From NCBI RefSeq assembly GCF_020447205.1, contig NZ_JAJAEL010000024.1:94232-158231 (forward strand): 64,000 bases of DNA, read 5' to 3'. The DNA comes from Thalassolituus alkanivorans. Lineage in GTDB: Bacteria > Pseudomonadota > Gammaproteobacteria > Pseudomonadales > Oceanobacteraceae. The notes under the pieces are model-generated. The model searched no databases. It saw only the letters and a program-made list of their open reading frames with translations, and was not told the DNA's origin. A program made the position numbers and the translations under genes. Below are positions 10,543 through 19,796 of the stretch, in pieces. Each line of letters begins with the position of its first letter. Position 1 is the first letter of the stretch.

Positions 10543-10628
10543 ACCTGTTTTATAGGTGTAAACAGGTCTGAGAATATTGGCCGGTTTTGCCGGCCTGTAC
10601 GATTGCCTCGAGCTGGGGCTCCCCTTGG

Positions 10629-10654
10629 CACCGTCCTGTGACGGTGTCTTTTTT
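10629..10654 (+). terminator. Rho-independent terminator after actP
   Basis: The stem CACCGTC/GACGGTG with a CTGT loop is followed by TCTTTTTT. A further GGCCGG/CCGGCC hairpin lies about 50 bp upstream. Confidence 0.85.
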
Positions 10655-10705
10655 ATTTTATACTGAATGGAAAGCGGTGCTGTCATCGCAGAAAGGAGAC
10701 AGGTT

Positions 10706-12505
10706 ATGACGATTCAGATAAACCTTAACCAGCCGCCGTTCAGTTTTTTGTCTGAGCAGCAACTGGAGTGGTTAACCAAGCGCCTGGATCTGGTTTTCTT
10801 TGCTGCCGGTGCGGTTATTCTGGATGAGGGAGATGTGTCTCCCGGGGTCTACATCGTCTACAAAGGTGTGGTCGAAGAAACCGATAAAAGCGGCCAGCAG
10901 GTTTTTTCCCAGTATGGCAAAGAGGATATCTTCGACGTACGTGCCGTACTGGAATCTTCCTGTAAACACCGCTACACCGCGATAGAAGAAACCCTCTGCT
11001 ATTTACTGCGCGCCAAAGATTTTATTCAGCTTCTGGATGAATCCAGTGATTTTTCTATCTATTTCAAAACCGATCTCGGCACCCAGGAAGAACTGGTCGA
11101 TCAGCGCAGTAATGATGTCTCTGAATTTATTCTTGCCCGCATCGATGAAGACAGTGTACGCCCGCCGGTTTATGTTACCGGGCAAACCAGTCTGGCGCGG
11201 GTTGCGGCCATTATGGAAGAGCAGAAATATGACGCAGTACTGGTTCGGACCGCTCGTCAGGTCGGCATCGTAACCGGCACAGATTTACTGCGCGCCACTT
11301 TGCTCGGCGATAAAACCAAGCAAAGTAAAGTGGCTGATATTGCTCAGTTTGATCTGGTCGAAGTGAAATACGGCGATTTTCTGTTCAGTGCGCTGCTGAA
11401 GATGACCCAGCATCATATTGAGCGGGTTATTGTCACCCGTGATGGCGATATCGTCGGTATGCTCGAACTGATGGATATGCTCAGTGTGTTCTCGACACAC
11501 TCTCATGTTATTGCCATGCGTATTGAGCAGGCCAAAACCATGAAGGAACTGGTGGTGGCTGCCCGGCGCCTTGAGGTTCTGATCGACAGCCTCAGTACCC
11601 AGGGGGTAAAAGTCGTGGCGATTATGGAGCTGATTACCACACTGAACCGCCGCCTGATGGAGCGGGCATTCGAGCTTATTTTCCCCAAACGGCTACAAAA
11701 GAGTGTGTGCATTCTGGTTCTGGGCAGTGAGGGCCGGGGAGAGCAGATACTGAAAACCGATCAGGACAACGCCATTATCCTGCAGAATGAGCATGACCGT
11801 GAAGCGGTGCAGCCGTTATTGCAAAACCTGCATCAGGCGTTGCTCGACTTTGGCTATCCGCCCTGTCCGGGTGGTGTCATGTTTATTAACGACAGCTGGA
11901 TTAATACCGTTGACGGCTGGGTCGGCAAAGTACAGCGCTGGATGCGCTCTGGTCGTCCGGAACCCATGATGAATATGGCGATTTTTATGGACGCTGAACC
12001 GGTATGCGGAAACCGGGAGTTATTTGTACCGGTAAAAGCCAGCTGGCAGACCGAGGCACTGCGCTCCAGTATGACATCGGCCTGGTTTGCCAAACCAGCC
12101 CTGCAGTTTGAAACGCCGCTGACTTTTCTGGGTAAAATCCGCGAAGACCACGGCACCATTGATATTAAAAAAGGCGGTATTTTTCCATTGGTTCACGGTG
12201 TCCGCGCACTGGCATTTGAATATGCCATCAGCGACTGCAATACCCTGCAACGACTGGATAAATTACAGGCGCTGAACGTTCTGGATGATGAAACAACCCA
12301 GGGCCTTAAAGATGCTTTACTGTTCTTTTTACGTATCCGTCTGCGCCAGCAGCTGGAAAGCGGGTCGGATAATCCGGGACTGACACAGCAACTGCAGCTT
12401 AACAGTCTGCGCAGTGTTGATCGCAGCTTGCTGCGTCATGCTCTGCACCGGGTTAAAAAATTCAAGCAATTACTGGTCAATCATTATCATCTGGAGAATT
12501 TCTGA
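10706..12505 (+). CDS. cNMP-binding/CBS/DUF294 nucleotidyltransferase-like protein
   Basis: The 599-residue cytoplasmic protein has a cyclic-nucleotide-binding-like domain (about 20-130), a CBS pair (about 150-270), a DUF294 nucleotidyltransferase-fold domain (GSEGRGEQ followed by KTDQDNAI, the GS-x-DxD pattern, about 335-360) and a DUF294 C-terminal domain. Proteins of this architecture often sit beside actP and a DnaQ-like exonuclease. They are thought to sense nucleotides or modify a target, but the substrate is unknown. The ATG at 10706 has AGGAG seven bases upstream; an ATG 39 bp earlier lacks one. It overlaps the next gene by one base. Confidence 0.88.
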   Translation: MTIQINLNQPPFSFLSEQQLEWLTKRLDLVFFAAGAVILDEGDVSPGVYIVYKGVVEETDKSGQQVFSQYGKEDIFDVRAVLESSCKHRYTAIEETLCYLLRAKDFIQLLDESSDFSIYFKTDLGTQEELVDQRSNDVSEFILARIDEDSVRPPVYVTGQTSLARVAAIMEEQKYDAVLVRTARQVGIVTGTDLLRATLLGDKTKQSKVADIAQFDLVEVKYGDFLFSALLKMTQHHIERVIVTRDGDIVGMLELMDMLSVFSTHSHVIAMRIEQAKTMKELVVAARRLEVLIDSLSTQGVKVVAIMELITTLNRRLMERAFELIFPKRLQKSVCILVLGSEGRGEQILKTDQDNAIILQNEHDREAVQPLLQNLHQALLDFGYPPCPGGVMFINDSWINTVDGWVGKVQRWMRSGRPEPMMNMAIFMDAEPVCGNRELFVPVKASWQTEALRSSMTSAWFAKPALQFETPLTFLGKIREDHGTIDIKKGGIFPLVHGVRALAFEYAISDCNTLQRLDKLQALNVLDDETTQGLKDALLFFLRIRLRQQLESGSDNPGLTQQLQLNSLRSVDRSLLRHALHRVKKFKQLLVNHYHLENF

Positions 12506-13122
12506 TGGCCCCGTTCTGGTTGCTGAAAAAGCTGCCGGGTTATATGCCACCGGAAGGGCGCTGGCGTCATCTGGCCGAGCCTTATGATGGCGATGAAGTG
12601 GTGGTGCTGGACTGCGAAACCAGCTGTTTCGATAAGAAAAAAGGCGAGCTGCTGAGTGTCGCCGCGGTACGGGTAAAAGGTGGAGAAATTCGCCTGTCAG
12701 AAGCTCTGGATCTGACCATTAATTCCAATGCTGTAACCGACCCCAATGCGGTGCGGGTGCATTATCTGCGGCGCGAAGACCGGCGTCAGGGCGTTGCTGT
12801 TTCGGAAGCGATTGAGAAGGTTCTGGATTTTGTCGGAAACCGCCCAATCTGTGGTTTTTATATCGAATATGACCGCGCCATCCTTAACCGCTATATCAAA
12901 CAATTGCATAATTTTCAGTTGCCGAACCGCTTTATCGAGGTATCTGAACTCTATGTGCGCCAGAAGCGTAAATATATCCCCGAGCTGCAGCTGGATCTGA
13001 CCTTTGAGGGGCTGGCCAAAGATCTGAAGGTTCCCATTATTGAGCGCCATACCGCCATGGGAGATGTGATCTCGACCGCACTTATGTATATCAAGCTGAC
13101 GCATTTCAATCAGCGCAGCTGA
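12505..13122 (+). CDS. DnaQ-like DEDDh 3'-5' exonuclease
   Basis: The 205 residues carry the DEDDh exonuclease motifs: Exo I as DCET (VVVLDCETSCF, about residue 36), Exo II around CGFYIEYDRAI and Exo III as HTAMGDV near the C-terminus. The family removes nucleotides from 3' ends of DNA or RNA; without the PolC/DnaE partner context the natural substrate is unknown. Stop and start overlap as TGATG with the DUF294 gene, so the two are translationally coupled, a pairing seen in many gammaproteobacteria next to actP. Confidence 0.9.
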   Translation: MAPFWLLKKLPGYMPPEGRWRHLAEPYDGDEVVVLDCETSCFDKKKGELLSVAAVRVKGGEIRLSEALDLTINSNAVTDPNAVRVHYLRREDRRQGVAVSEAIEKVLDFVGNRPICGFYIEYDRAILNRYIKQLHNFQLPNRFIEVSELYVRQKRKYIPELQLDLTFEGLAKDLKVPIIERHTAMGDVISTALMYIKLTHFNQRS

Positions 13123-13208
13123 TATGCTGCCCGCCGGATCTCATACTTTGCGCTAAGGCCGGTTTGCAACTATTTTTAAGCGATGGTTGCAGATGACTGA
13201 GGTGGTAA

Positions 13209-13928
13209 GTGTGGCGATTATTCCGGCAGGGACATGGCGGCCCGTCATGGGCTGAGCAGGTTCTGACAACATTTCTGTTGTTATCCTTTATTCAGGTTCA
13301 TTCTGTCCGGGCTGAGCCTGAGTCTGGGCTGGTGCTGGAATTTCACGATCAGCAGGGCAAACCCCTGGCAGATGTTGTCGTCAGTGTGCGTGGAACGCCT
13401 GTCAGAAAGGCCCCGGCAGGAAATATTCCGGTAGCGGTAATGGATCAGGTGAACAAACAGTTCCGGCCTTCGGTTCTCATTGTTCAGCAGGGGCAGCGTG
13501 TCAGCTTTCCCAACAGCGATAATATCCGCCATCATGTTTATTCCTTTTCGTCTCCGAAAGTCTTTGAAATCCGTTTATATGCCAACACACCAAAAGAGCC
13601 GGTACTGTTTGATCAGCCCGGTCTGGTTGTGCTGGGCTGCAACATTCATGACCAGATGGTTGGTTATATCTATGTTAGTGACGGCGACGATACCTTCATC
13701 AGTAACGGGGATGGACGAATCCGTATACCTGATCTGCCGGCAGCATCAACGCTGAGCGTCTGGCATCCCAGATTGTCGCTGAACGAGAATGAGCGGCAGA
13801 CTCTGACTCTGCAGCAACTGAACACCATGCCCCGGACTGACGGGCATATACAAATAACACTGTCACTGGCCGTTGCTGCGCCAGAGCAGCAGGAGGGGCA
13901 GGGCTTTGGTAATAAACTACGCCGCTGA
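13209..13928 (+). CDS. periplasmic cupredoxin-like protein (methylamine-utilisation-type)
   Basis: This 239-residue exported protein has a hydrophobic signal segment (about 15-35), a region resembling a carboxypeptidase-regulatory beta domain, and a type-1 copper site pattern. The candidate ligands are a His in NIRHHVYSF (about 107), then Cys, His and Met in VVLGCNIHDQMVGYI (about 142-152). Such proteins are annotated 'methylamine utilisation' from weak similarity; no other mau gene is present, so electron transfer or copper sensing is more likely. The start is GTG after GAGGTGG. It leads a four-gene operon and ends 9 bp before the GGDEF/EAL gene. Confidence 0.8.
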   Translation: MWRLFRQGHGGPSWAEQVLTTFLLLSFIQVHSVRAEPESGLVLEFHDQQGKPLADVVVSVRGTPVRKAPAGNIPVAVMDQVNKQFRPSVLIVQQGQRVSFPNSDNIRHHVYSFSSPKVFEIRLYANTPKEPVLFDQPGLVVLGCNIHDQMVGYIYVSDGDDTFISNGDGRIRIPDLPAASTLSVWHPRLSLNENERQTLTLQQLNTMPRTDGHIQITLSLAVAAPEQQEGQGFGNKLRR

Positions 13929-13937
13929 GGCTACAGC

Positions 13938-16337
13938 ATGAGGCTGAATACCTTCCGCAGCCAGATTTTGCTGCTGACCGCCGGTCTGACCGCCCTGACC
14001 TCGTTGTCGATTCTGACACTGGTACTTTACAGTGCTGGTGAAACCATCCGCAGCAAAGTAAATAATGACCTGAGCGCGGCGGTGGAGGTGTTTAAAAACA
14101 CCGTTGCCATGCGTCAGCAGCAGCTGCTGACGTCGGCCGAAATACTGGTCTCTGACTTTGGTTTTAAGCAGGCGCTGGCCAGCCAGGATAAAGCCACGGT
14201 GGCGAGCATGCTGGAGAATCATGGTTCCCGTATCCGTTCTGATCTGATGTTTCTGGTGGATGTCAGCGGTCAGGTGACGGCCAGTACTGACAGCGATGTA
14301 CGCGAAGGTGAACAGTTCAGCTACGCCCCGGCCCTGGCACAGTCGCTTAAAGGTGAGGTCAGTGCCGATTTTTTTGTGCTGGGTAATCATATTTATCAGT
14401 TGCTGCTGATTCCGGTGCAGGCGCCACGGGTGATTGCCATTGCCGGGGTTGGCTTCCGTATGGACGAGTCTCTGGCGCAGCAACTGGCCCGCAGCAGCGG
14501 TATTGAGGTTACCTTTGTTGAACAGCAAAGCCTGGGTATGCGCTCTCCGCGAGGGGTCAGTAATCTGGTGTATTCATCATCGCTGTCCGGGGATGAGCAG
14601 ATTTTGCAGGCGATGAGTTCCCCTGGCTATGCACAGGCTTTGGGTTACTGGGGGAATGACGCTGCACAGCGTTTTGCCAGTCAGTGGCTGACCATATCGC
14701 GTCACGATACGGTACCGGTAAGCGTGGTGCTGTCTGCTGATCTGCGCTCCTCTTCTGAGGGATATGTCCGTTTACGTAACCGTATTCTGCAACTGGCACT
14801 GATTATTGTTTTATTGGCGGTGGCAGGCAGTACTCTGATGGCACGCCGTTTAACCGTACCGCTGAAGCGGCTGGTACGTGATGCCCGGGCGATAGCCCGC
14901 GGGGAATATCACAGCATCGATCCGCCACGCAGAGCCAATAATGAAATTCAGACTCTGGTTTCCGCTTTCCGTACCATGAACAATGACCTGGCTGGCCGCG
15001 AGCAGAAAATCCGTTACCAGGCCCTGCATGACAGCCTTACCGGTCTTCTGAATCGCGTCAGCATGCTGAGTGAACTCGAACAGCGGGTAGAGACTGGTGA
15101 GTCATTTATGCTGGCCGATGTGAATATCCGCGGATTTAAAAACATCAACGATTCGTTAGGCCCGGATGTCGGTGATGGCTGCCTGACCCGCGTCGCGCAG
15201 CGGCTGGCTGCGCTCAGCCAGCAAGGAGCGTTGGCACGGGTGGCGGGCGATGAATTTGTTCTTTTAATTCCGTGCCCCGATACGGCAACCAACCTGTGGG
15301 CTGAGGCGCACGGCTGGAAAATACTGCACAGTATGGCAACACCAGTGAATGTGAATGGCATCAGTGTGAATATTGATGTCAGGGTCGGGTTGGTGTTGTT
15401 TCCGGCACAGGCCAGCACCGCCGCGCAGTTAATCCGGCGTACAAACATTGCGCTGGAACATGCACGCAGCCATAAACTGTCGCTGTTTTTATATGAAGAC
15501 GGCATGGATCAGCAACACCTGCAGAAACTGCATATTCTGAAATCGTTAAAGCAGGCGCTGAACGACAATGATGGTCAGTTACAGATGTACTATCAGCCGC
15601 AGAAAAATCTGCTGACGGGAAACGTCGATAAAGCCGAAGCTCTGATCCGCTGGTTCCATCCACAGGATGGTTTTATTCCCCCGGATGTTTTTATCGAACT
15701 GGCCGAGCAGACCGGCCTGATCTGCCAGCTGACCGATTGGGTTATTGCGCAGGTGCTGGAGCATGTGGCTGTCTGGCGGCGCAATAATATTGATCTTCAG
15801 GTATCTATTAATATTTCTGCTCAGGATATTTGCCGGGATGGCCTGACCACCCTGATTGAACACAAATTGCAGGATCTGCAACTACGGCCGGCGGATATCT
15901 GCCTGGAAATAACCGAGCGCGACATGATGCTGGATGAAGAAAAATCACTGCAACAACTGCAGCTGCTGCGCGAGCATGGTTTCAGTATCTCGATGGATGA
16001 TTATGGTATTGGTTATTCGGCGTTATCCAAACTTGCACGCATGCCGGTGGACGAAATTAAAATCGATAAATGTTTTATCCTGAATCTGGCAGAAACGCAT
16101 GATGACCAGATCATTGTCCGTTCAACGCTGAATATGGCACGTGAATTAGGCCTGAGAGTGACCGCCGAAGGAGTGGAAAATCAGGCATCAGAAACCTGGC
16201 TTCAGGCTGCCGGTTGTAATTATATTCAGGGGTATTTTCTCTGCCGGCCGATGGCGTTCGAAAGTATTGCGGGCTGGCTGGCCGATTTCCGGCAGCATTC
16301 TGACACGGCTGACCGGCAACAGGAGATACAATCATGA
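13938..16337 (+). CDS. membrane GGDEF/EAL cyclic-di-GMP protein with periplasmic sensor
   Basis: The 799 residues comprise a membrane helix (about 8-30), a periplasmic Cache-like sensor (about 40-275), a second helix (about 285-305), HAMP, a GGDEF domain (about 365-530) and an EAL domain (about 540-790). The cyclase signature reads AGDEF at about 436, a tolerated variant. The phosphodiesterase has EALIRW, the DDYGIGY loop and the EIKIDK motif, so it looks active. It would tune cyclic-di-GMP in response to a periplasmic signal, plausibly linked to the cupredoxin and globin encoded in the same operon. It overlaps the next gene by ATGA. Confidence 0.92.
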   Translation: MRLNTFRSQILLLTAGLTALTSLSILTLVLYSAGETIRSKVNNDLSAAVEVFKNTVAMRQQQLLTSAEILVSDFGFKQALASQDKATVASMLENHGSRIRSDLMFLVDVSGQVTASTDSDVREGEQFSYAPALAQSLKGEVSADFFVLGNHIYQLLLIPVQAPRVIAIAGVGFRMDESLAQQLARSSGIEVTFVEQQSLGMRSPRGVSNLVYSSSLSGDEQILQAMSSPGYAQALGYWGNDAAQRFASQWLTISRHDTVPVSVVLSADLRSSSEGYVRLRNRILQLALIIVLLAVAGSTLMARRLTVPLKRLVRDARAIARGEYHSIDPPRRANNEIQTLVSAFRTMNNDLAGREQKIRYQALHDSLTGLLNRVSMLSELEQRVETGESFMLADVNIRGFKNINDSLGPDVGDGCLTRVAQRLAALSQQGALARVAGDEFVLLIPCPDTATNLWAEAHGWKILHSMATPVNVNGISVNIDVRVGLVLFPAQASTAAQLIRRTNIALEHARSHKLSLFLYEDGMDQQHLQKLHILKSLKQALNDNDGQLQMYYQPQKNLLTGNVDKAEALIRWFHPQDGFIPPDVFIELAEQTGLICQLTDWVIAQVLEHVAVWRRNNIDLQVSINISAQDICRDGLTTLIEHKLQDLQLRPADICLEITERDMMLDEEKSLQQLQLLREHGFSISMDDYGIGYSALSKLARMPVDEIKIDKCFILNLAETHDDQIIVRSTLNMARELGLRVTAEGVENQASETWLQAAGCNYIQGYFLCRPMAFESIAGWLADFRQHSDTADRQQEIQS

Positions 16338-17191
16338 AAGGCTGTTTTTCACCGCTGAAATACCTGACCTTGCTGGGGCTGGGTTCTCTTTTTAGTGTCC
16401 CGCTATTGGCGCAGGGACGTCTGCTGGCAACCTCTGGTGTTACTCAGCTGGAAGGGGCGGCTGGTGGCGGTCTTGTGCCCTGGGCGCTGATCAGTGGTTA
16501 CAGTGAGCAGGACGAACACAGTCTCAGCGCGTTTACGACCCGCACCGATGTGCAGGATTTTCGTCTGGAGGTGCTGGGCGCCAGCTGGAGCTACAACAAC
16601 CGTCTGGAACTCAGCGCAGCACAGCAGAATTTCCGCTTAAAAAATACCGCAACGGATATCCGTCAGGAAGTTTATGGTGGCAAACTCCGGCTCGCCGGTG
16701 ATGCTGTGTTTACGGCAATGCCACAGCTGGCGCTGGGGTTACAGCATAAACGTCTGCTGGATGGCGATACGGCCGCCGCCGTTGGCGCGGATAACGATAC
16801 CCAGGGAACGGATATTTATCTGTCGGCCAGTAAAATCCATCTGGCAGCACTGGCCGGGTACAACGTTTTATGGAACGCAACGGTGCGTGCCAGTAAAGCC
16901 AATCAGATGGGTTTGCTCGGGTTTGGCGGAGACGACAAACGCAGTTATCAGCTGCTGCCAGAGATTTCGGCATTGGTGCTGCTGCATGATGGATTGGCCG
17001 TGGGAGCGGAATACCGCACCAAGCCCGATAATTTAACTGCATTTCGCGAAGATGATTACCGTGATCTTTTTATTGCCTGGTTTCCGCATAAACAGCTGAA
17101 CCTTACCCTGGCCTGGGCGCAGCTTGGCAGCATTGCCGGCAGCGATGATCAGGACGGTCTGTATGTATCGTTAACCGGGTATTTTCAATAG
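16334..17191 (+). CDS. DUF3034 family outer-membrane protein
   Basis: This 285-residue protein has a signal peptide (cleaved near LLAQG) and many alternating beta-strand segments ending in VSLTGYF, as in an outer-membrane barrel. The opening GRLLATSGVTQLEGAAGGG and the length fit the DUF3034 family, whose function is unknown. It starts on the ATGA overlap with the GGDEF/EAL gene and is followed 10 bp later by the globin gene, so all four genes form one unit. Confidence 0.82.
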   Translation: MKGCFSPLKYLTLLGLGSLFSVPLLAQGRLLATSGVTQLEGAAGGGLVPWALISGYSEQDEHSLSAFTTRTDVQDFRLEVLGASWSYNNRLELSAAQQNFRLKNTATDIRQEVYGGKLRLAGDAVFTAMPQLALGLQHKRLLDGDTAAAVGADNDTQGTDIYLSASKIHLAALAGYNVLWNATVRASKANQMGLLGFGGDDKRSYQLLPEISALVLLHDGLAVGAEYRTKPDNLTAFREDDYRDLFIAWFPHKQLNLTLAWAQLGSIAGSDDQDGLYVSLTGYFQ

Positions 17192-17201
17192 GAGAGCCGT
17201 G

Positions 17202-17627
17202 ATGATCCGTTCTTTGCTTTGCAGCAGCACGCTACTGATGGCAACGTCTTTACTGAATCCTCTGATGGCAGAAGACACCCTGTACGAACGATTGGGTGGT
17301 GCTGAAGGCATTGCGGTTGTGGTCGACCACTTTATTGAGGAAGTCAGTTTTGACCGGCAGATTTATCCGTTTTTTAAAGATTCGGATATTGAACGCTTCC
17401 GCAATAAATTCAGTGAACAGCTGTGCGCGGTAAGTGATGGTCCATGCCGTTACAGTGGCGATGATATGTCCAGCGTACACACCGGAATGAATATTGGTGA
17501 AGCCGATTTTAACCGGGTGGTGGAATTACTGCAGAAAGCACTGACAGACAGTGGCATTCCTTATACCGATCAGAACCGGTTATTAAAAAAACTGGCGCCT
17601 TTGCGTAACGACATGCTGCACCGCTGA
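17202..17627 (+). CDS. exported group 1 truncated haemoglobin
   Basis: The 141 residues contain a signal peptide (about 1-23, ending near NPLMA) and a truncated globin domain. TLYERLGGAEGI marks the A helix, DSDIERFRNKF the region after the B/E turn, and SVHTGMNI carries the proximal His. Two cysteines lie in the LCAVSDGPCRY segment, as in many proteobacterial group 1 globins. An export signal on such a globin is unusual; haem binding outside the cytoplasm, for O2, NO or peroxide, is inferred. ATG at 17202 is preferred (AGGAG, seven-base spacing) over GTG at 17199. Confidence 0.88.
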   Translation: MIRSLLCSSTLLMATSLLNPLMAEDTLYERLGGAEGIAVVVDHFIEEVSFDRQIYPFFKDSDIERFRNKFSEQLCAVSDGPCRYSGDDMSSVHTGMNIGEADFNRVVELLQKALTDSGIPYTDQNRLLKKLAPLRNDMLHR

Positions 17628-17682
17628 GTTTATTGCCAACATTCCTGCGCTGCTATCCCGATAATTTATCACCGGCAAGCAG

Positions 17683-17716
17683 CATAAAAAAACCGGCCGA
17701 AGCCGGTTTTTTTATG
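17683..17716. terminator. bidirectional terminator between globin and symporter genes
   Basis: CATAAAAAAACCGGC and GCCGGTTTTTTTATG form a perfect long stem, usable by both convergent genes. Confidence 0.93.
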
Positions 17717-17736
17717 CTTGTATCAAACGCCTGATC

Positions 17737-19512
17737 TTAGTGATCGTGCGCTTCACCAGCTCCTTTAGGGAAGCGGATGTCTTCAACCATGTGACGGATA
17801 TCATCCGGTACAGGTGCAGTCATGTTCGACACAATGAAGGCTGTTGCGAAGTTCAGCAGAGCACCCAGAGCACCGAAGGCTTCCGGAGAAACACCCAGGA
17901 ACCAGTTGTCCGGAGTATTCGCCAGCATTTCAGTACCGGCCACGAAGAACCAGCCTTTGTAGGTAAAGATGTATACCAGGGTAGACACCAGACCAACCAG
18001 CATACCGGCAACCGCACCACTGTTATTCACTTTACTGCTGAAGATACCCATCATCAGTACAGGGAAGATCGAGGAGGCTGCCAGACCGAAGGCCAGTGCC
18101 ACCACCTGTGCGGCAAAGCCCGGTGGGTTCAGACCCAGGTAACCCGCTACCAGAATGGCACCGGCCATGGCGATACGTGCAGCCATGAGTTCCTGTTTCT
18201 CACCGATATCCGGCATAAAGGTACGCTTCAGCAGGTCGTGAGAGATCGCGGTCGACATCGCCAGCAGCAGACCTGCTGCAGTGGACAGTGCCGCCGCCAG
18301 ACCACCGGCCGCTACCAGAGCGATTACCCAGTTTGGCAGGTTAGCGATTTCCGGGTTAGCCAGTACCATGATGTCACGGTCGACTTTCACCATTTCGTTA
18401 CCTTTCCAGCCGAAGGATTCAGCTTTTGCGGCAAACTCAGGGTTCTTGTCGTTGTAGTACTGGATACGGCCGTCGCCATTCTTATCTTCGAATGCCAGCA
18501 GACCTGTGGTTTCCCACTTCTTGAACCAATCCGGACGTTCAGCATAAGCCAGGTTACCTTCGGCGCTGCCAACCGGGCCAGGCTGAATGGTATTGGTCAG
18601 GTTCAGACGGGCCATAGAACCCACAGCCGGAGCAGTGGTGTACAGAATGGCGATGAACAGCAGAGCCCAGCCAGCGGATGAACGCGCATCAGACACCTTA
18701 GGTACGGTGAAGAAGCGGATGATCACGTGTGGCAGACCGGCTGTACCCATCATCAGCGACAGGGTGTACATCAGCATGTTGAAGGTACCGCCTTTCTGCG
18801 CGGTATATTCAGCAAAACCAAGGTCAACCAGTGTCTGATCCAGTTTTACCAGCAACGGAGTACCGTCAGCGGTGTCACTGAGGAAACCAAACTGTGGAAT
18901 CGGGTTATTGGTCAGGTTCAGAGAGATAAAGATCGCCGGTACGGTGTAAGCAAAAATCAGTACACAGTATTGCGCGATCTGGGTGTAGGTTACGCCTTTC
19001 ATACCGCCCAGTACGGCGTAGAAGAATACGATACCCATACCTGCATACAGACCGGTTGCATAATCCACGTCGAGGAAACGTGAGAACGCCACACCAATCC
19101 CTTTCATCTGGCCGATTACGTAAGTCAGTGACGCTACGATCAGACAGATAACCGCCACGATACGGGCAGTACGGGAGTAGTAACGGTCGCCGATAAAGTC
19201 AGGCACAGTAAACTTGCCGAATTTACGCAGGTAAGGAGCAAGGCAGAGTGCCAGCAGAACATAACCGCCGGTCCAGCCCATCAGGAAGATAGAAGCATCA
19301 TAACCCTGGAAGGCGATCAGACCTGCCATAGAAATAAAGGAAGCGGCAGACATCCAGTCAGCTGCGGTAGCCATACCGTTGGCAACCGGGTGAACACCGC
19401 GGCCAGCCGCGTAATATTCACCGGTGGTTCCGGCACGGGCCCAGATAGCGATACCGAAATAGAGGGCGAAGCTCAGGCCCACTACGATGTAAGTTAAGGT
19501 CTGTAAATCCAT
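17737..19512 (-). CDS. VC_2705-subfamily sodium/solute symporter
   Basis: This 591-residue SSS-family permease has GEYYAAGRGVHPVANG, AADWMSAASFISMAG and GTAGLPHVIIRFFTV, with about 13 membrane helices. A large hydrophilic insert (roughly residues 310-385) includes a calcium-loop-like DKNGDGRIQYYND segment. It belongs to the group encoded with DUF4212 partners and thought to carry acetate or similar anions. ATG at 19512 follows GAGGAG; TTG at 19518 is a poorer alternative. It is 14 bp downstream of DUF4212 in the same operon, under the candidate operator at 19862-19876. Confidence 0.9.
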   Translation of the reverse strand: MDLQTLTYIVVGLSFALYFGIAIWARAGTTGEYYAAGRGVHPVANGMATAADWMSAASFISMAGLIAFQGYDASIFLMGWTGGYVLLALCLAPYLRKFGKFTVPDFIGDRYYSRTARIVAVICLIVASLTYVIGQMKGIGVAFSRFLDVDYATGLYAGMGIVFFYAVLGGMKGVTYTQIAQYCVLIFAYTVPAIFISLNLTNNPIPQFGFLSDTADGTPLLVKLDQTLVDLGFAEYTAQKGGTFNMLMYTLSLMMGTAGLPHVIIRFFTVPKVSDARSSAGWALLFIAILYTTAPAVGSMARLNLTNTIQPGPVGSAEGNLAYAERPDWFKKWETTGLLAFEDKNGDGRIQYYNDKNPEFAAKAESFGWKGNEMVKVDRDIMVLANPEIANLPNWVIALVAAGGLAAALSTAAGLLLAMSTAISHDLLKRTFMPDIGEKQELMAARIAMAGAILVAGYLGLNPPGFAAQVVALAFGLAASSIFPVLMMGIFSSKVNNSGAVAGMLVGLVSTLVYIFTYKGWFFVAGTEMLANTPDNWFLGVSPEAFGALGALLNFATAFIVSNMTAPVPDDIRHMVEDIRFPKGAGEAHDH

Positions 19513-19526
19513 GCTCAACTCCTCAC

Positions 19527-19796
19527 TTATTCATCGTCATCAACGCCGAACTCACGATCGAGCTCGCGCATTTTTTTGGCGTAAATTGCAACAATGGCGA
19601 GGAACACATAAATGGACCCCTGCTGTGCAAACCAGAACCCCAGACCAACGCCACCTACCGGAATCATGTCGAGTACCGGACGGAACAGAATGCCGAAGCC
19701 ATACGACACCACTGCCCAGATAACCAGTAAAATGAACATTAATTTCAGGTTTTTGCGCCAGTACGCGTTCTTATCGTCTTCTGACTTGAAAGCCAT
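19527..19796 (-). CDS. DUF4212 small membrane subunit of the symporter
   Basis: The 89 residues have two membrane helices (about 19-39 and 53-72), an N-terminal YWRKNLKLM segment and an acidic C-terminus, all typical of DUF4212. The family is nearly always encoded just upstream of an SSS symporter and is presumed to be its small partner, analogous to DUF485 with ActP. A strong AGGAGGGG site precedes the ATG. Confidence 0.92.
   Translation of the reverse strand: MAFKSEDDKNAYWRKNLKLMFILLVIWAVVSYGFGILFRPVLDMIPVGGVGLGFWFAQQGSIYVFLAIVAIYAKKMRELDREFGVDDDE

Noticed and set aside
13209..13928. Methylamine-utilisation function for the cupredoxin-like protein
   Set aside because: No mau dehydrogenase or accessory genes are in the window, and the name reflects distant similarity only.
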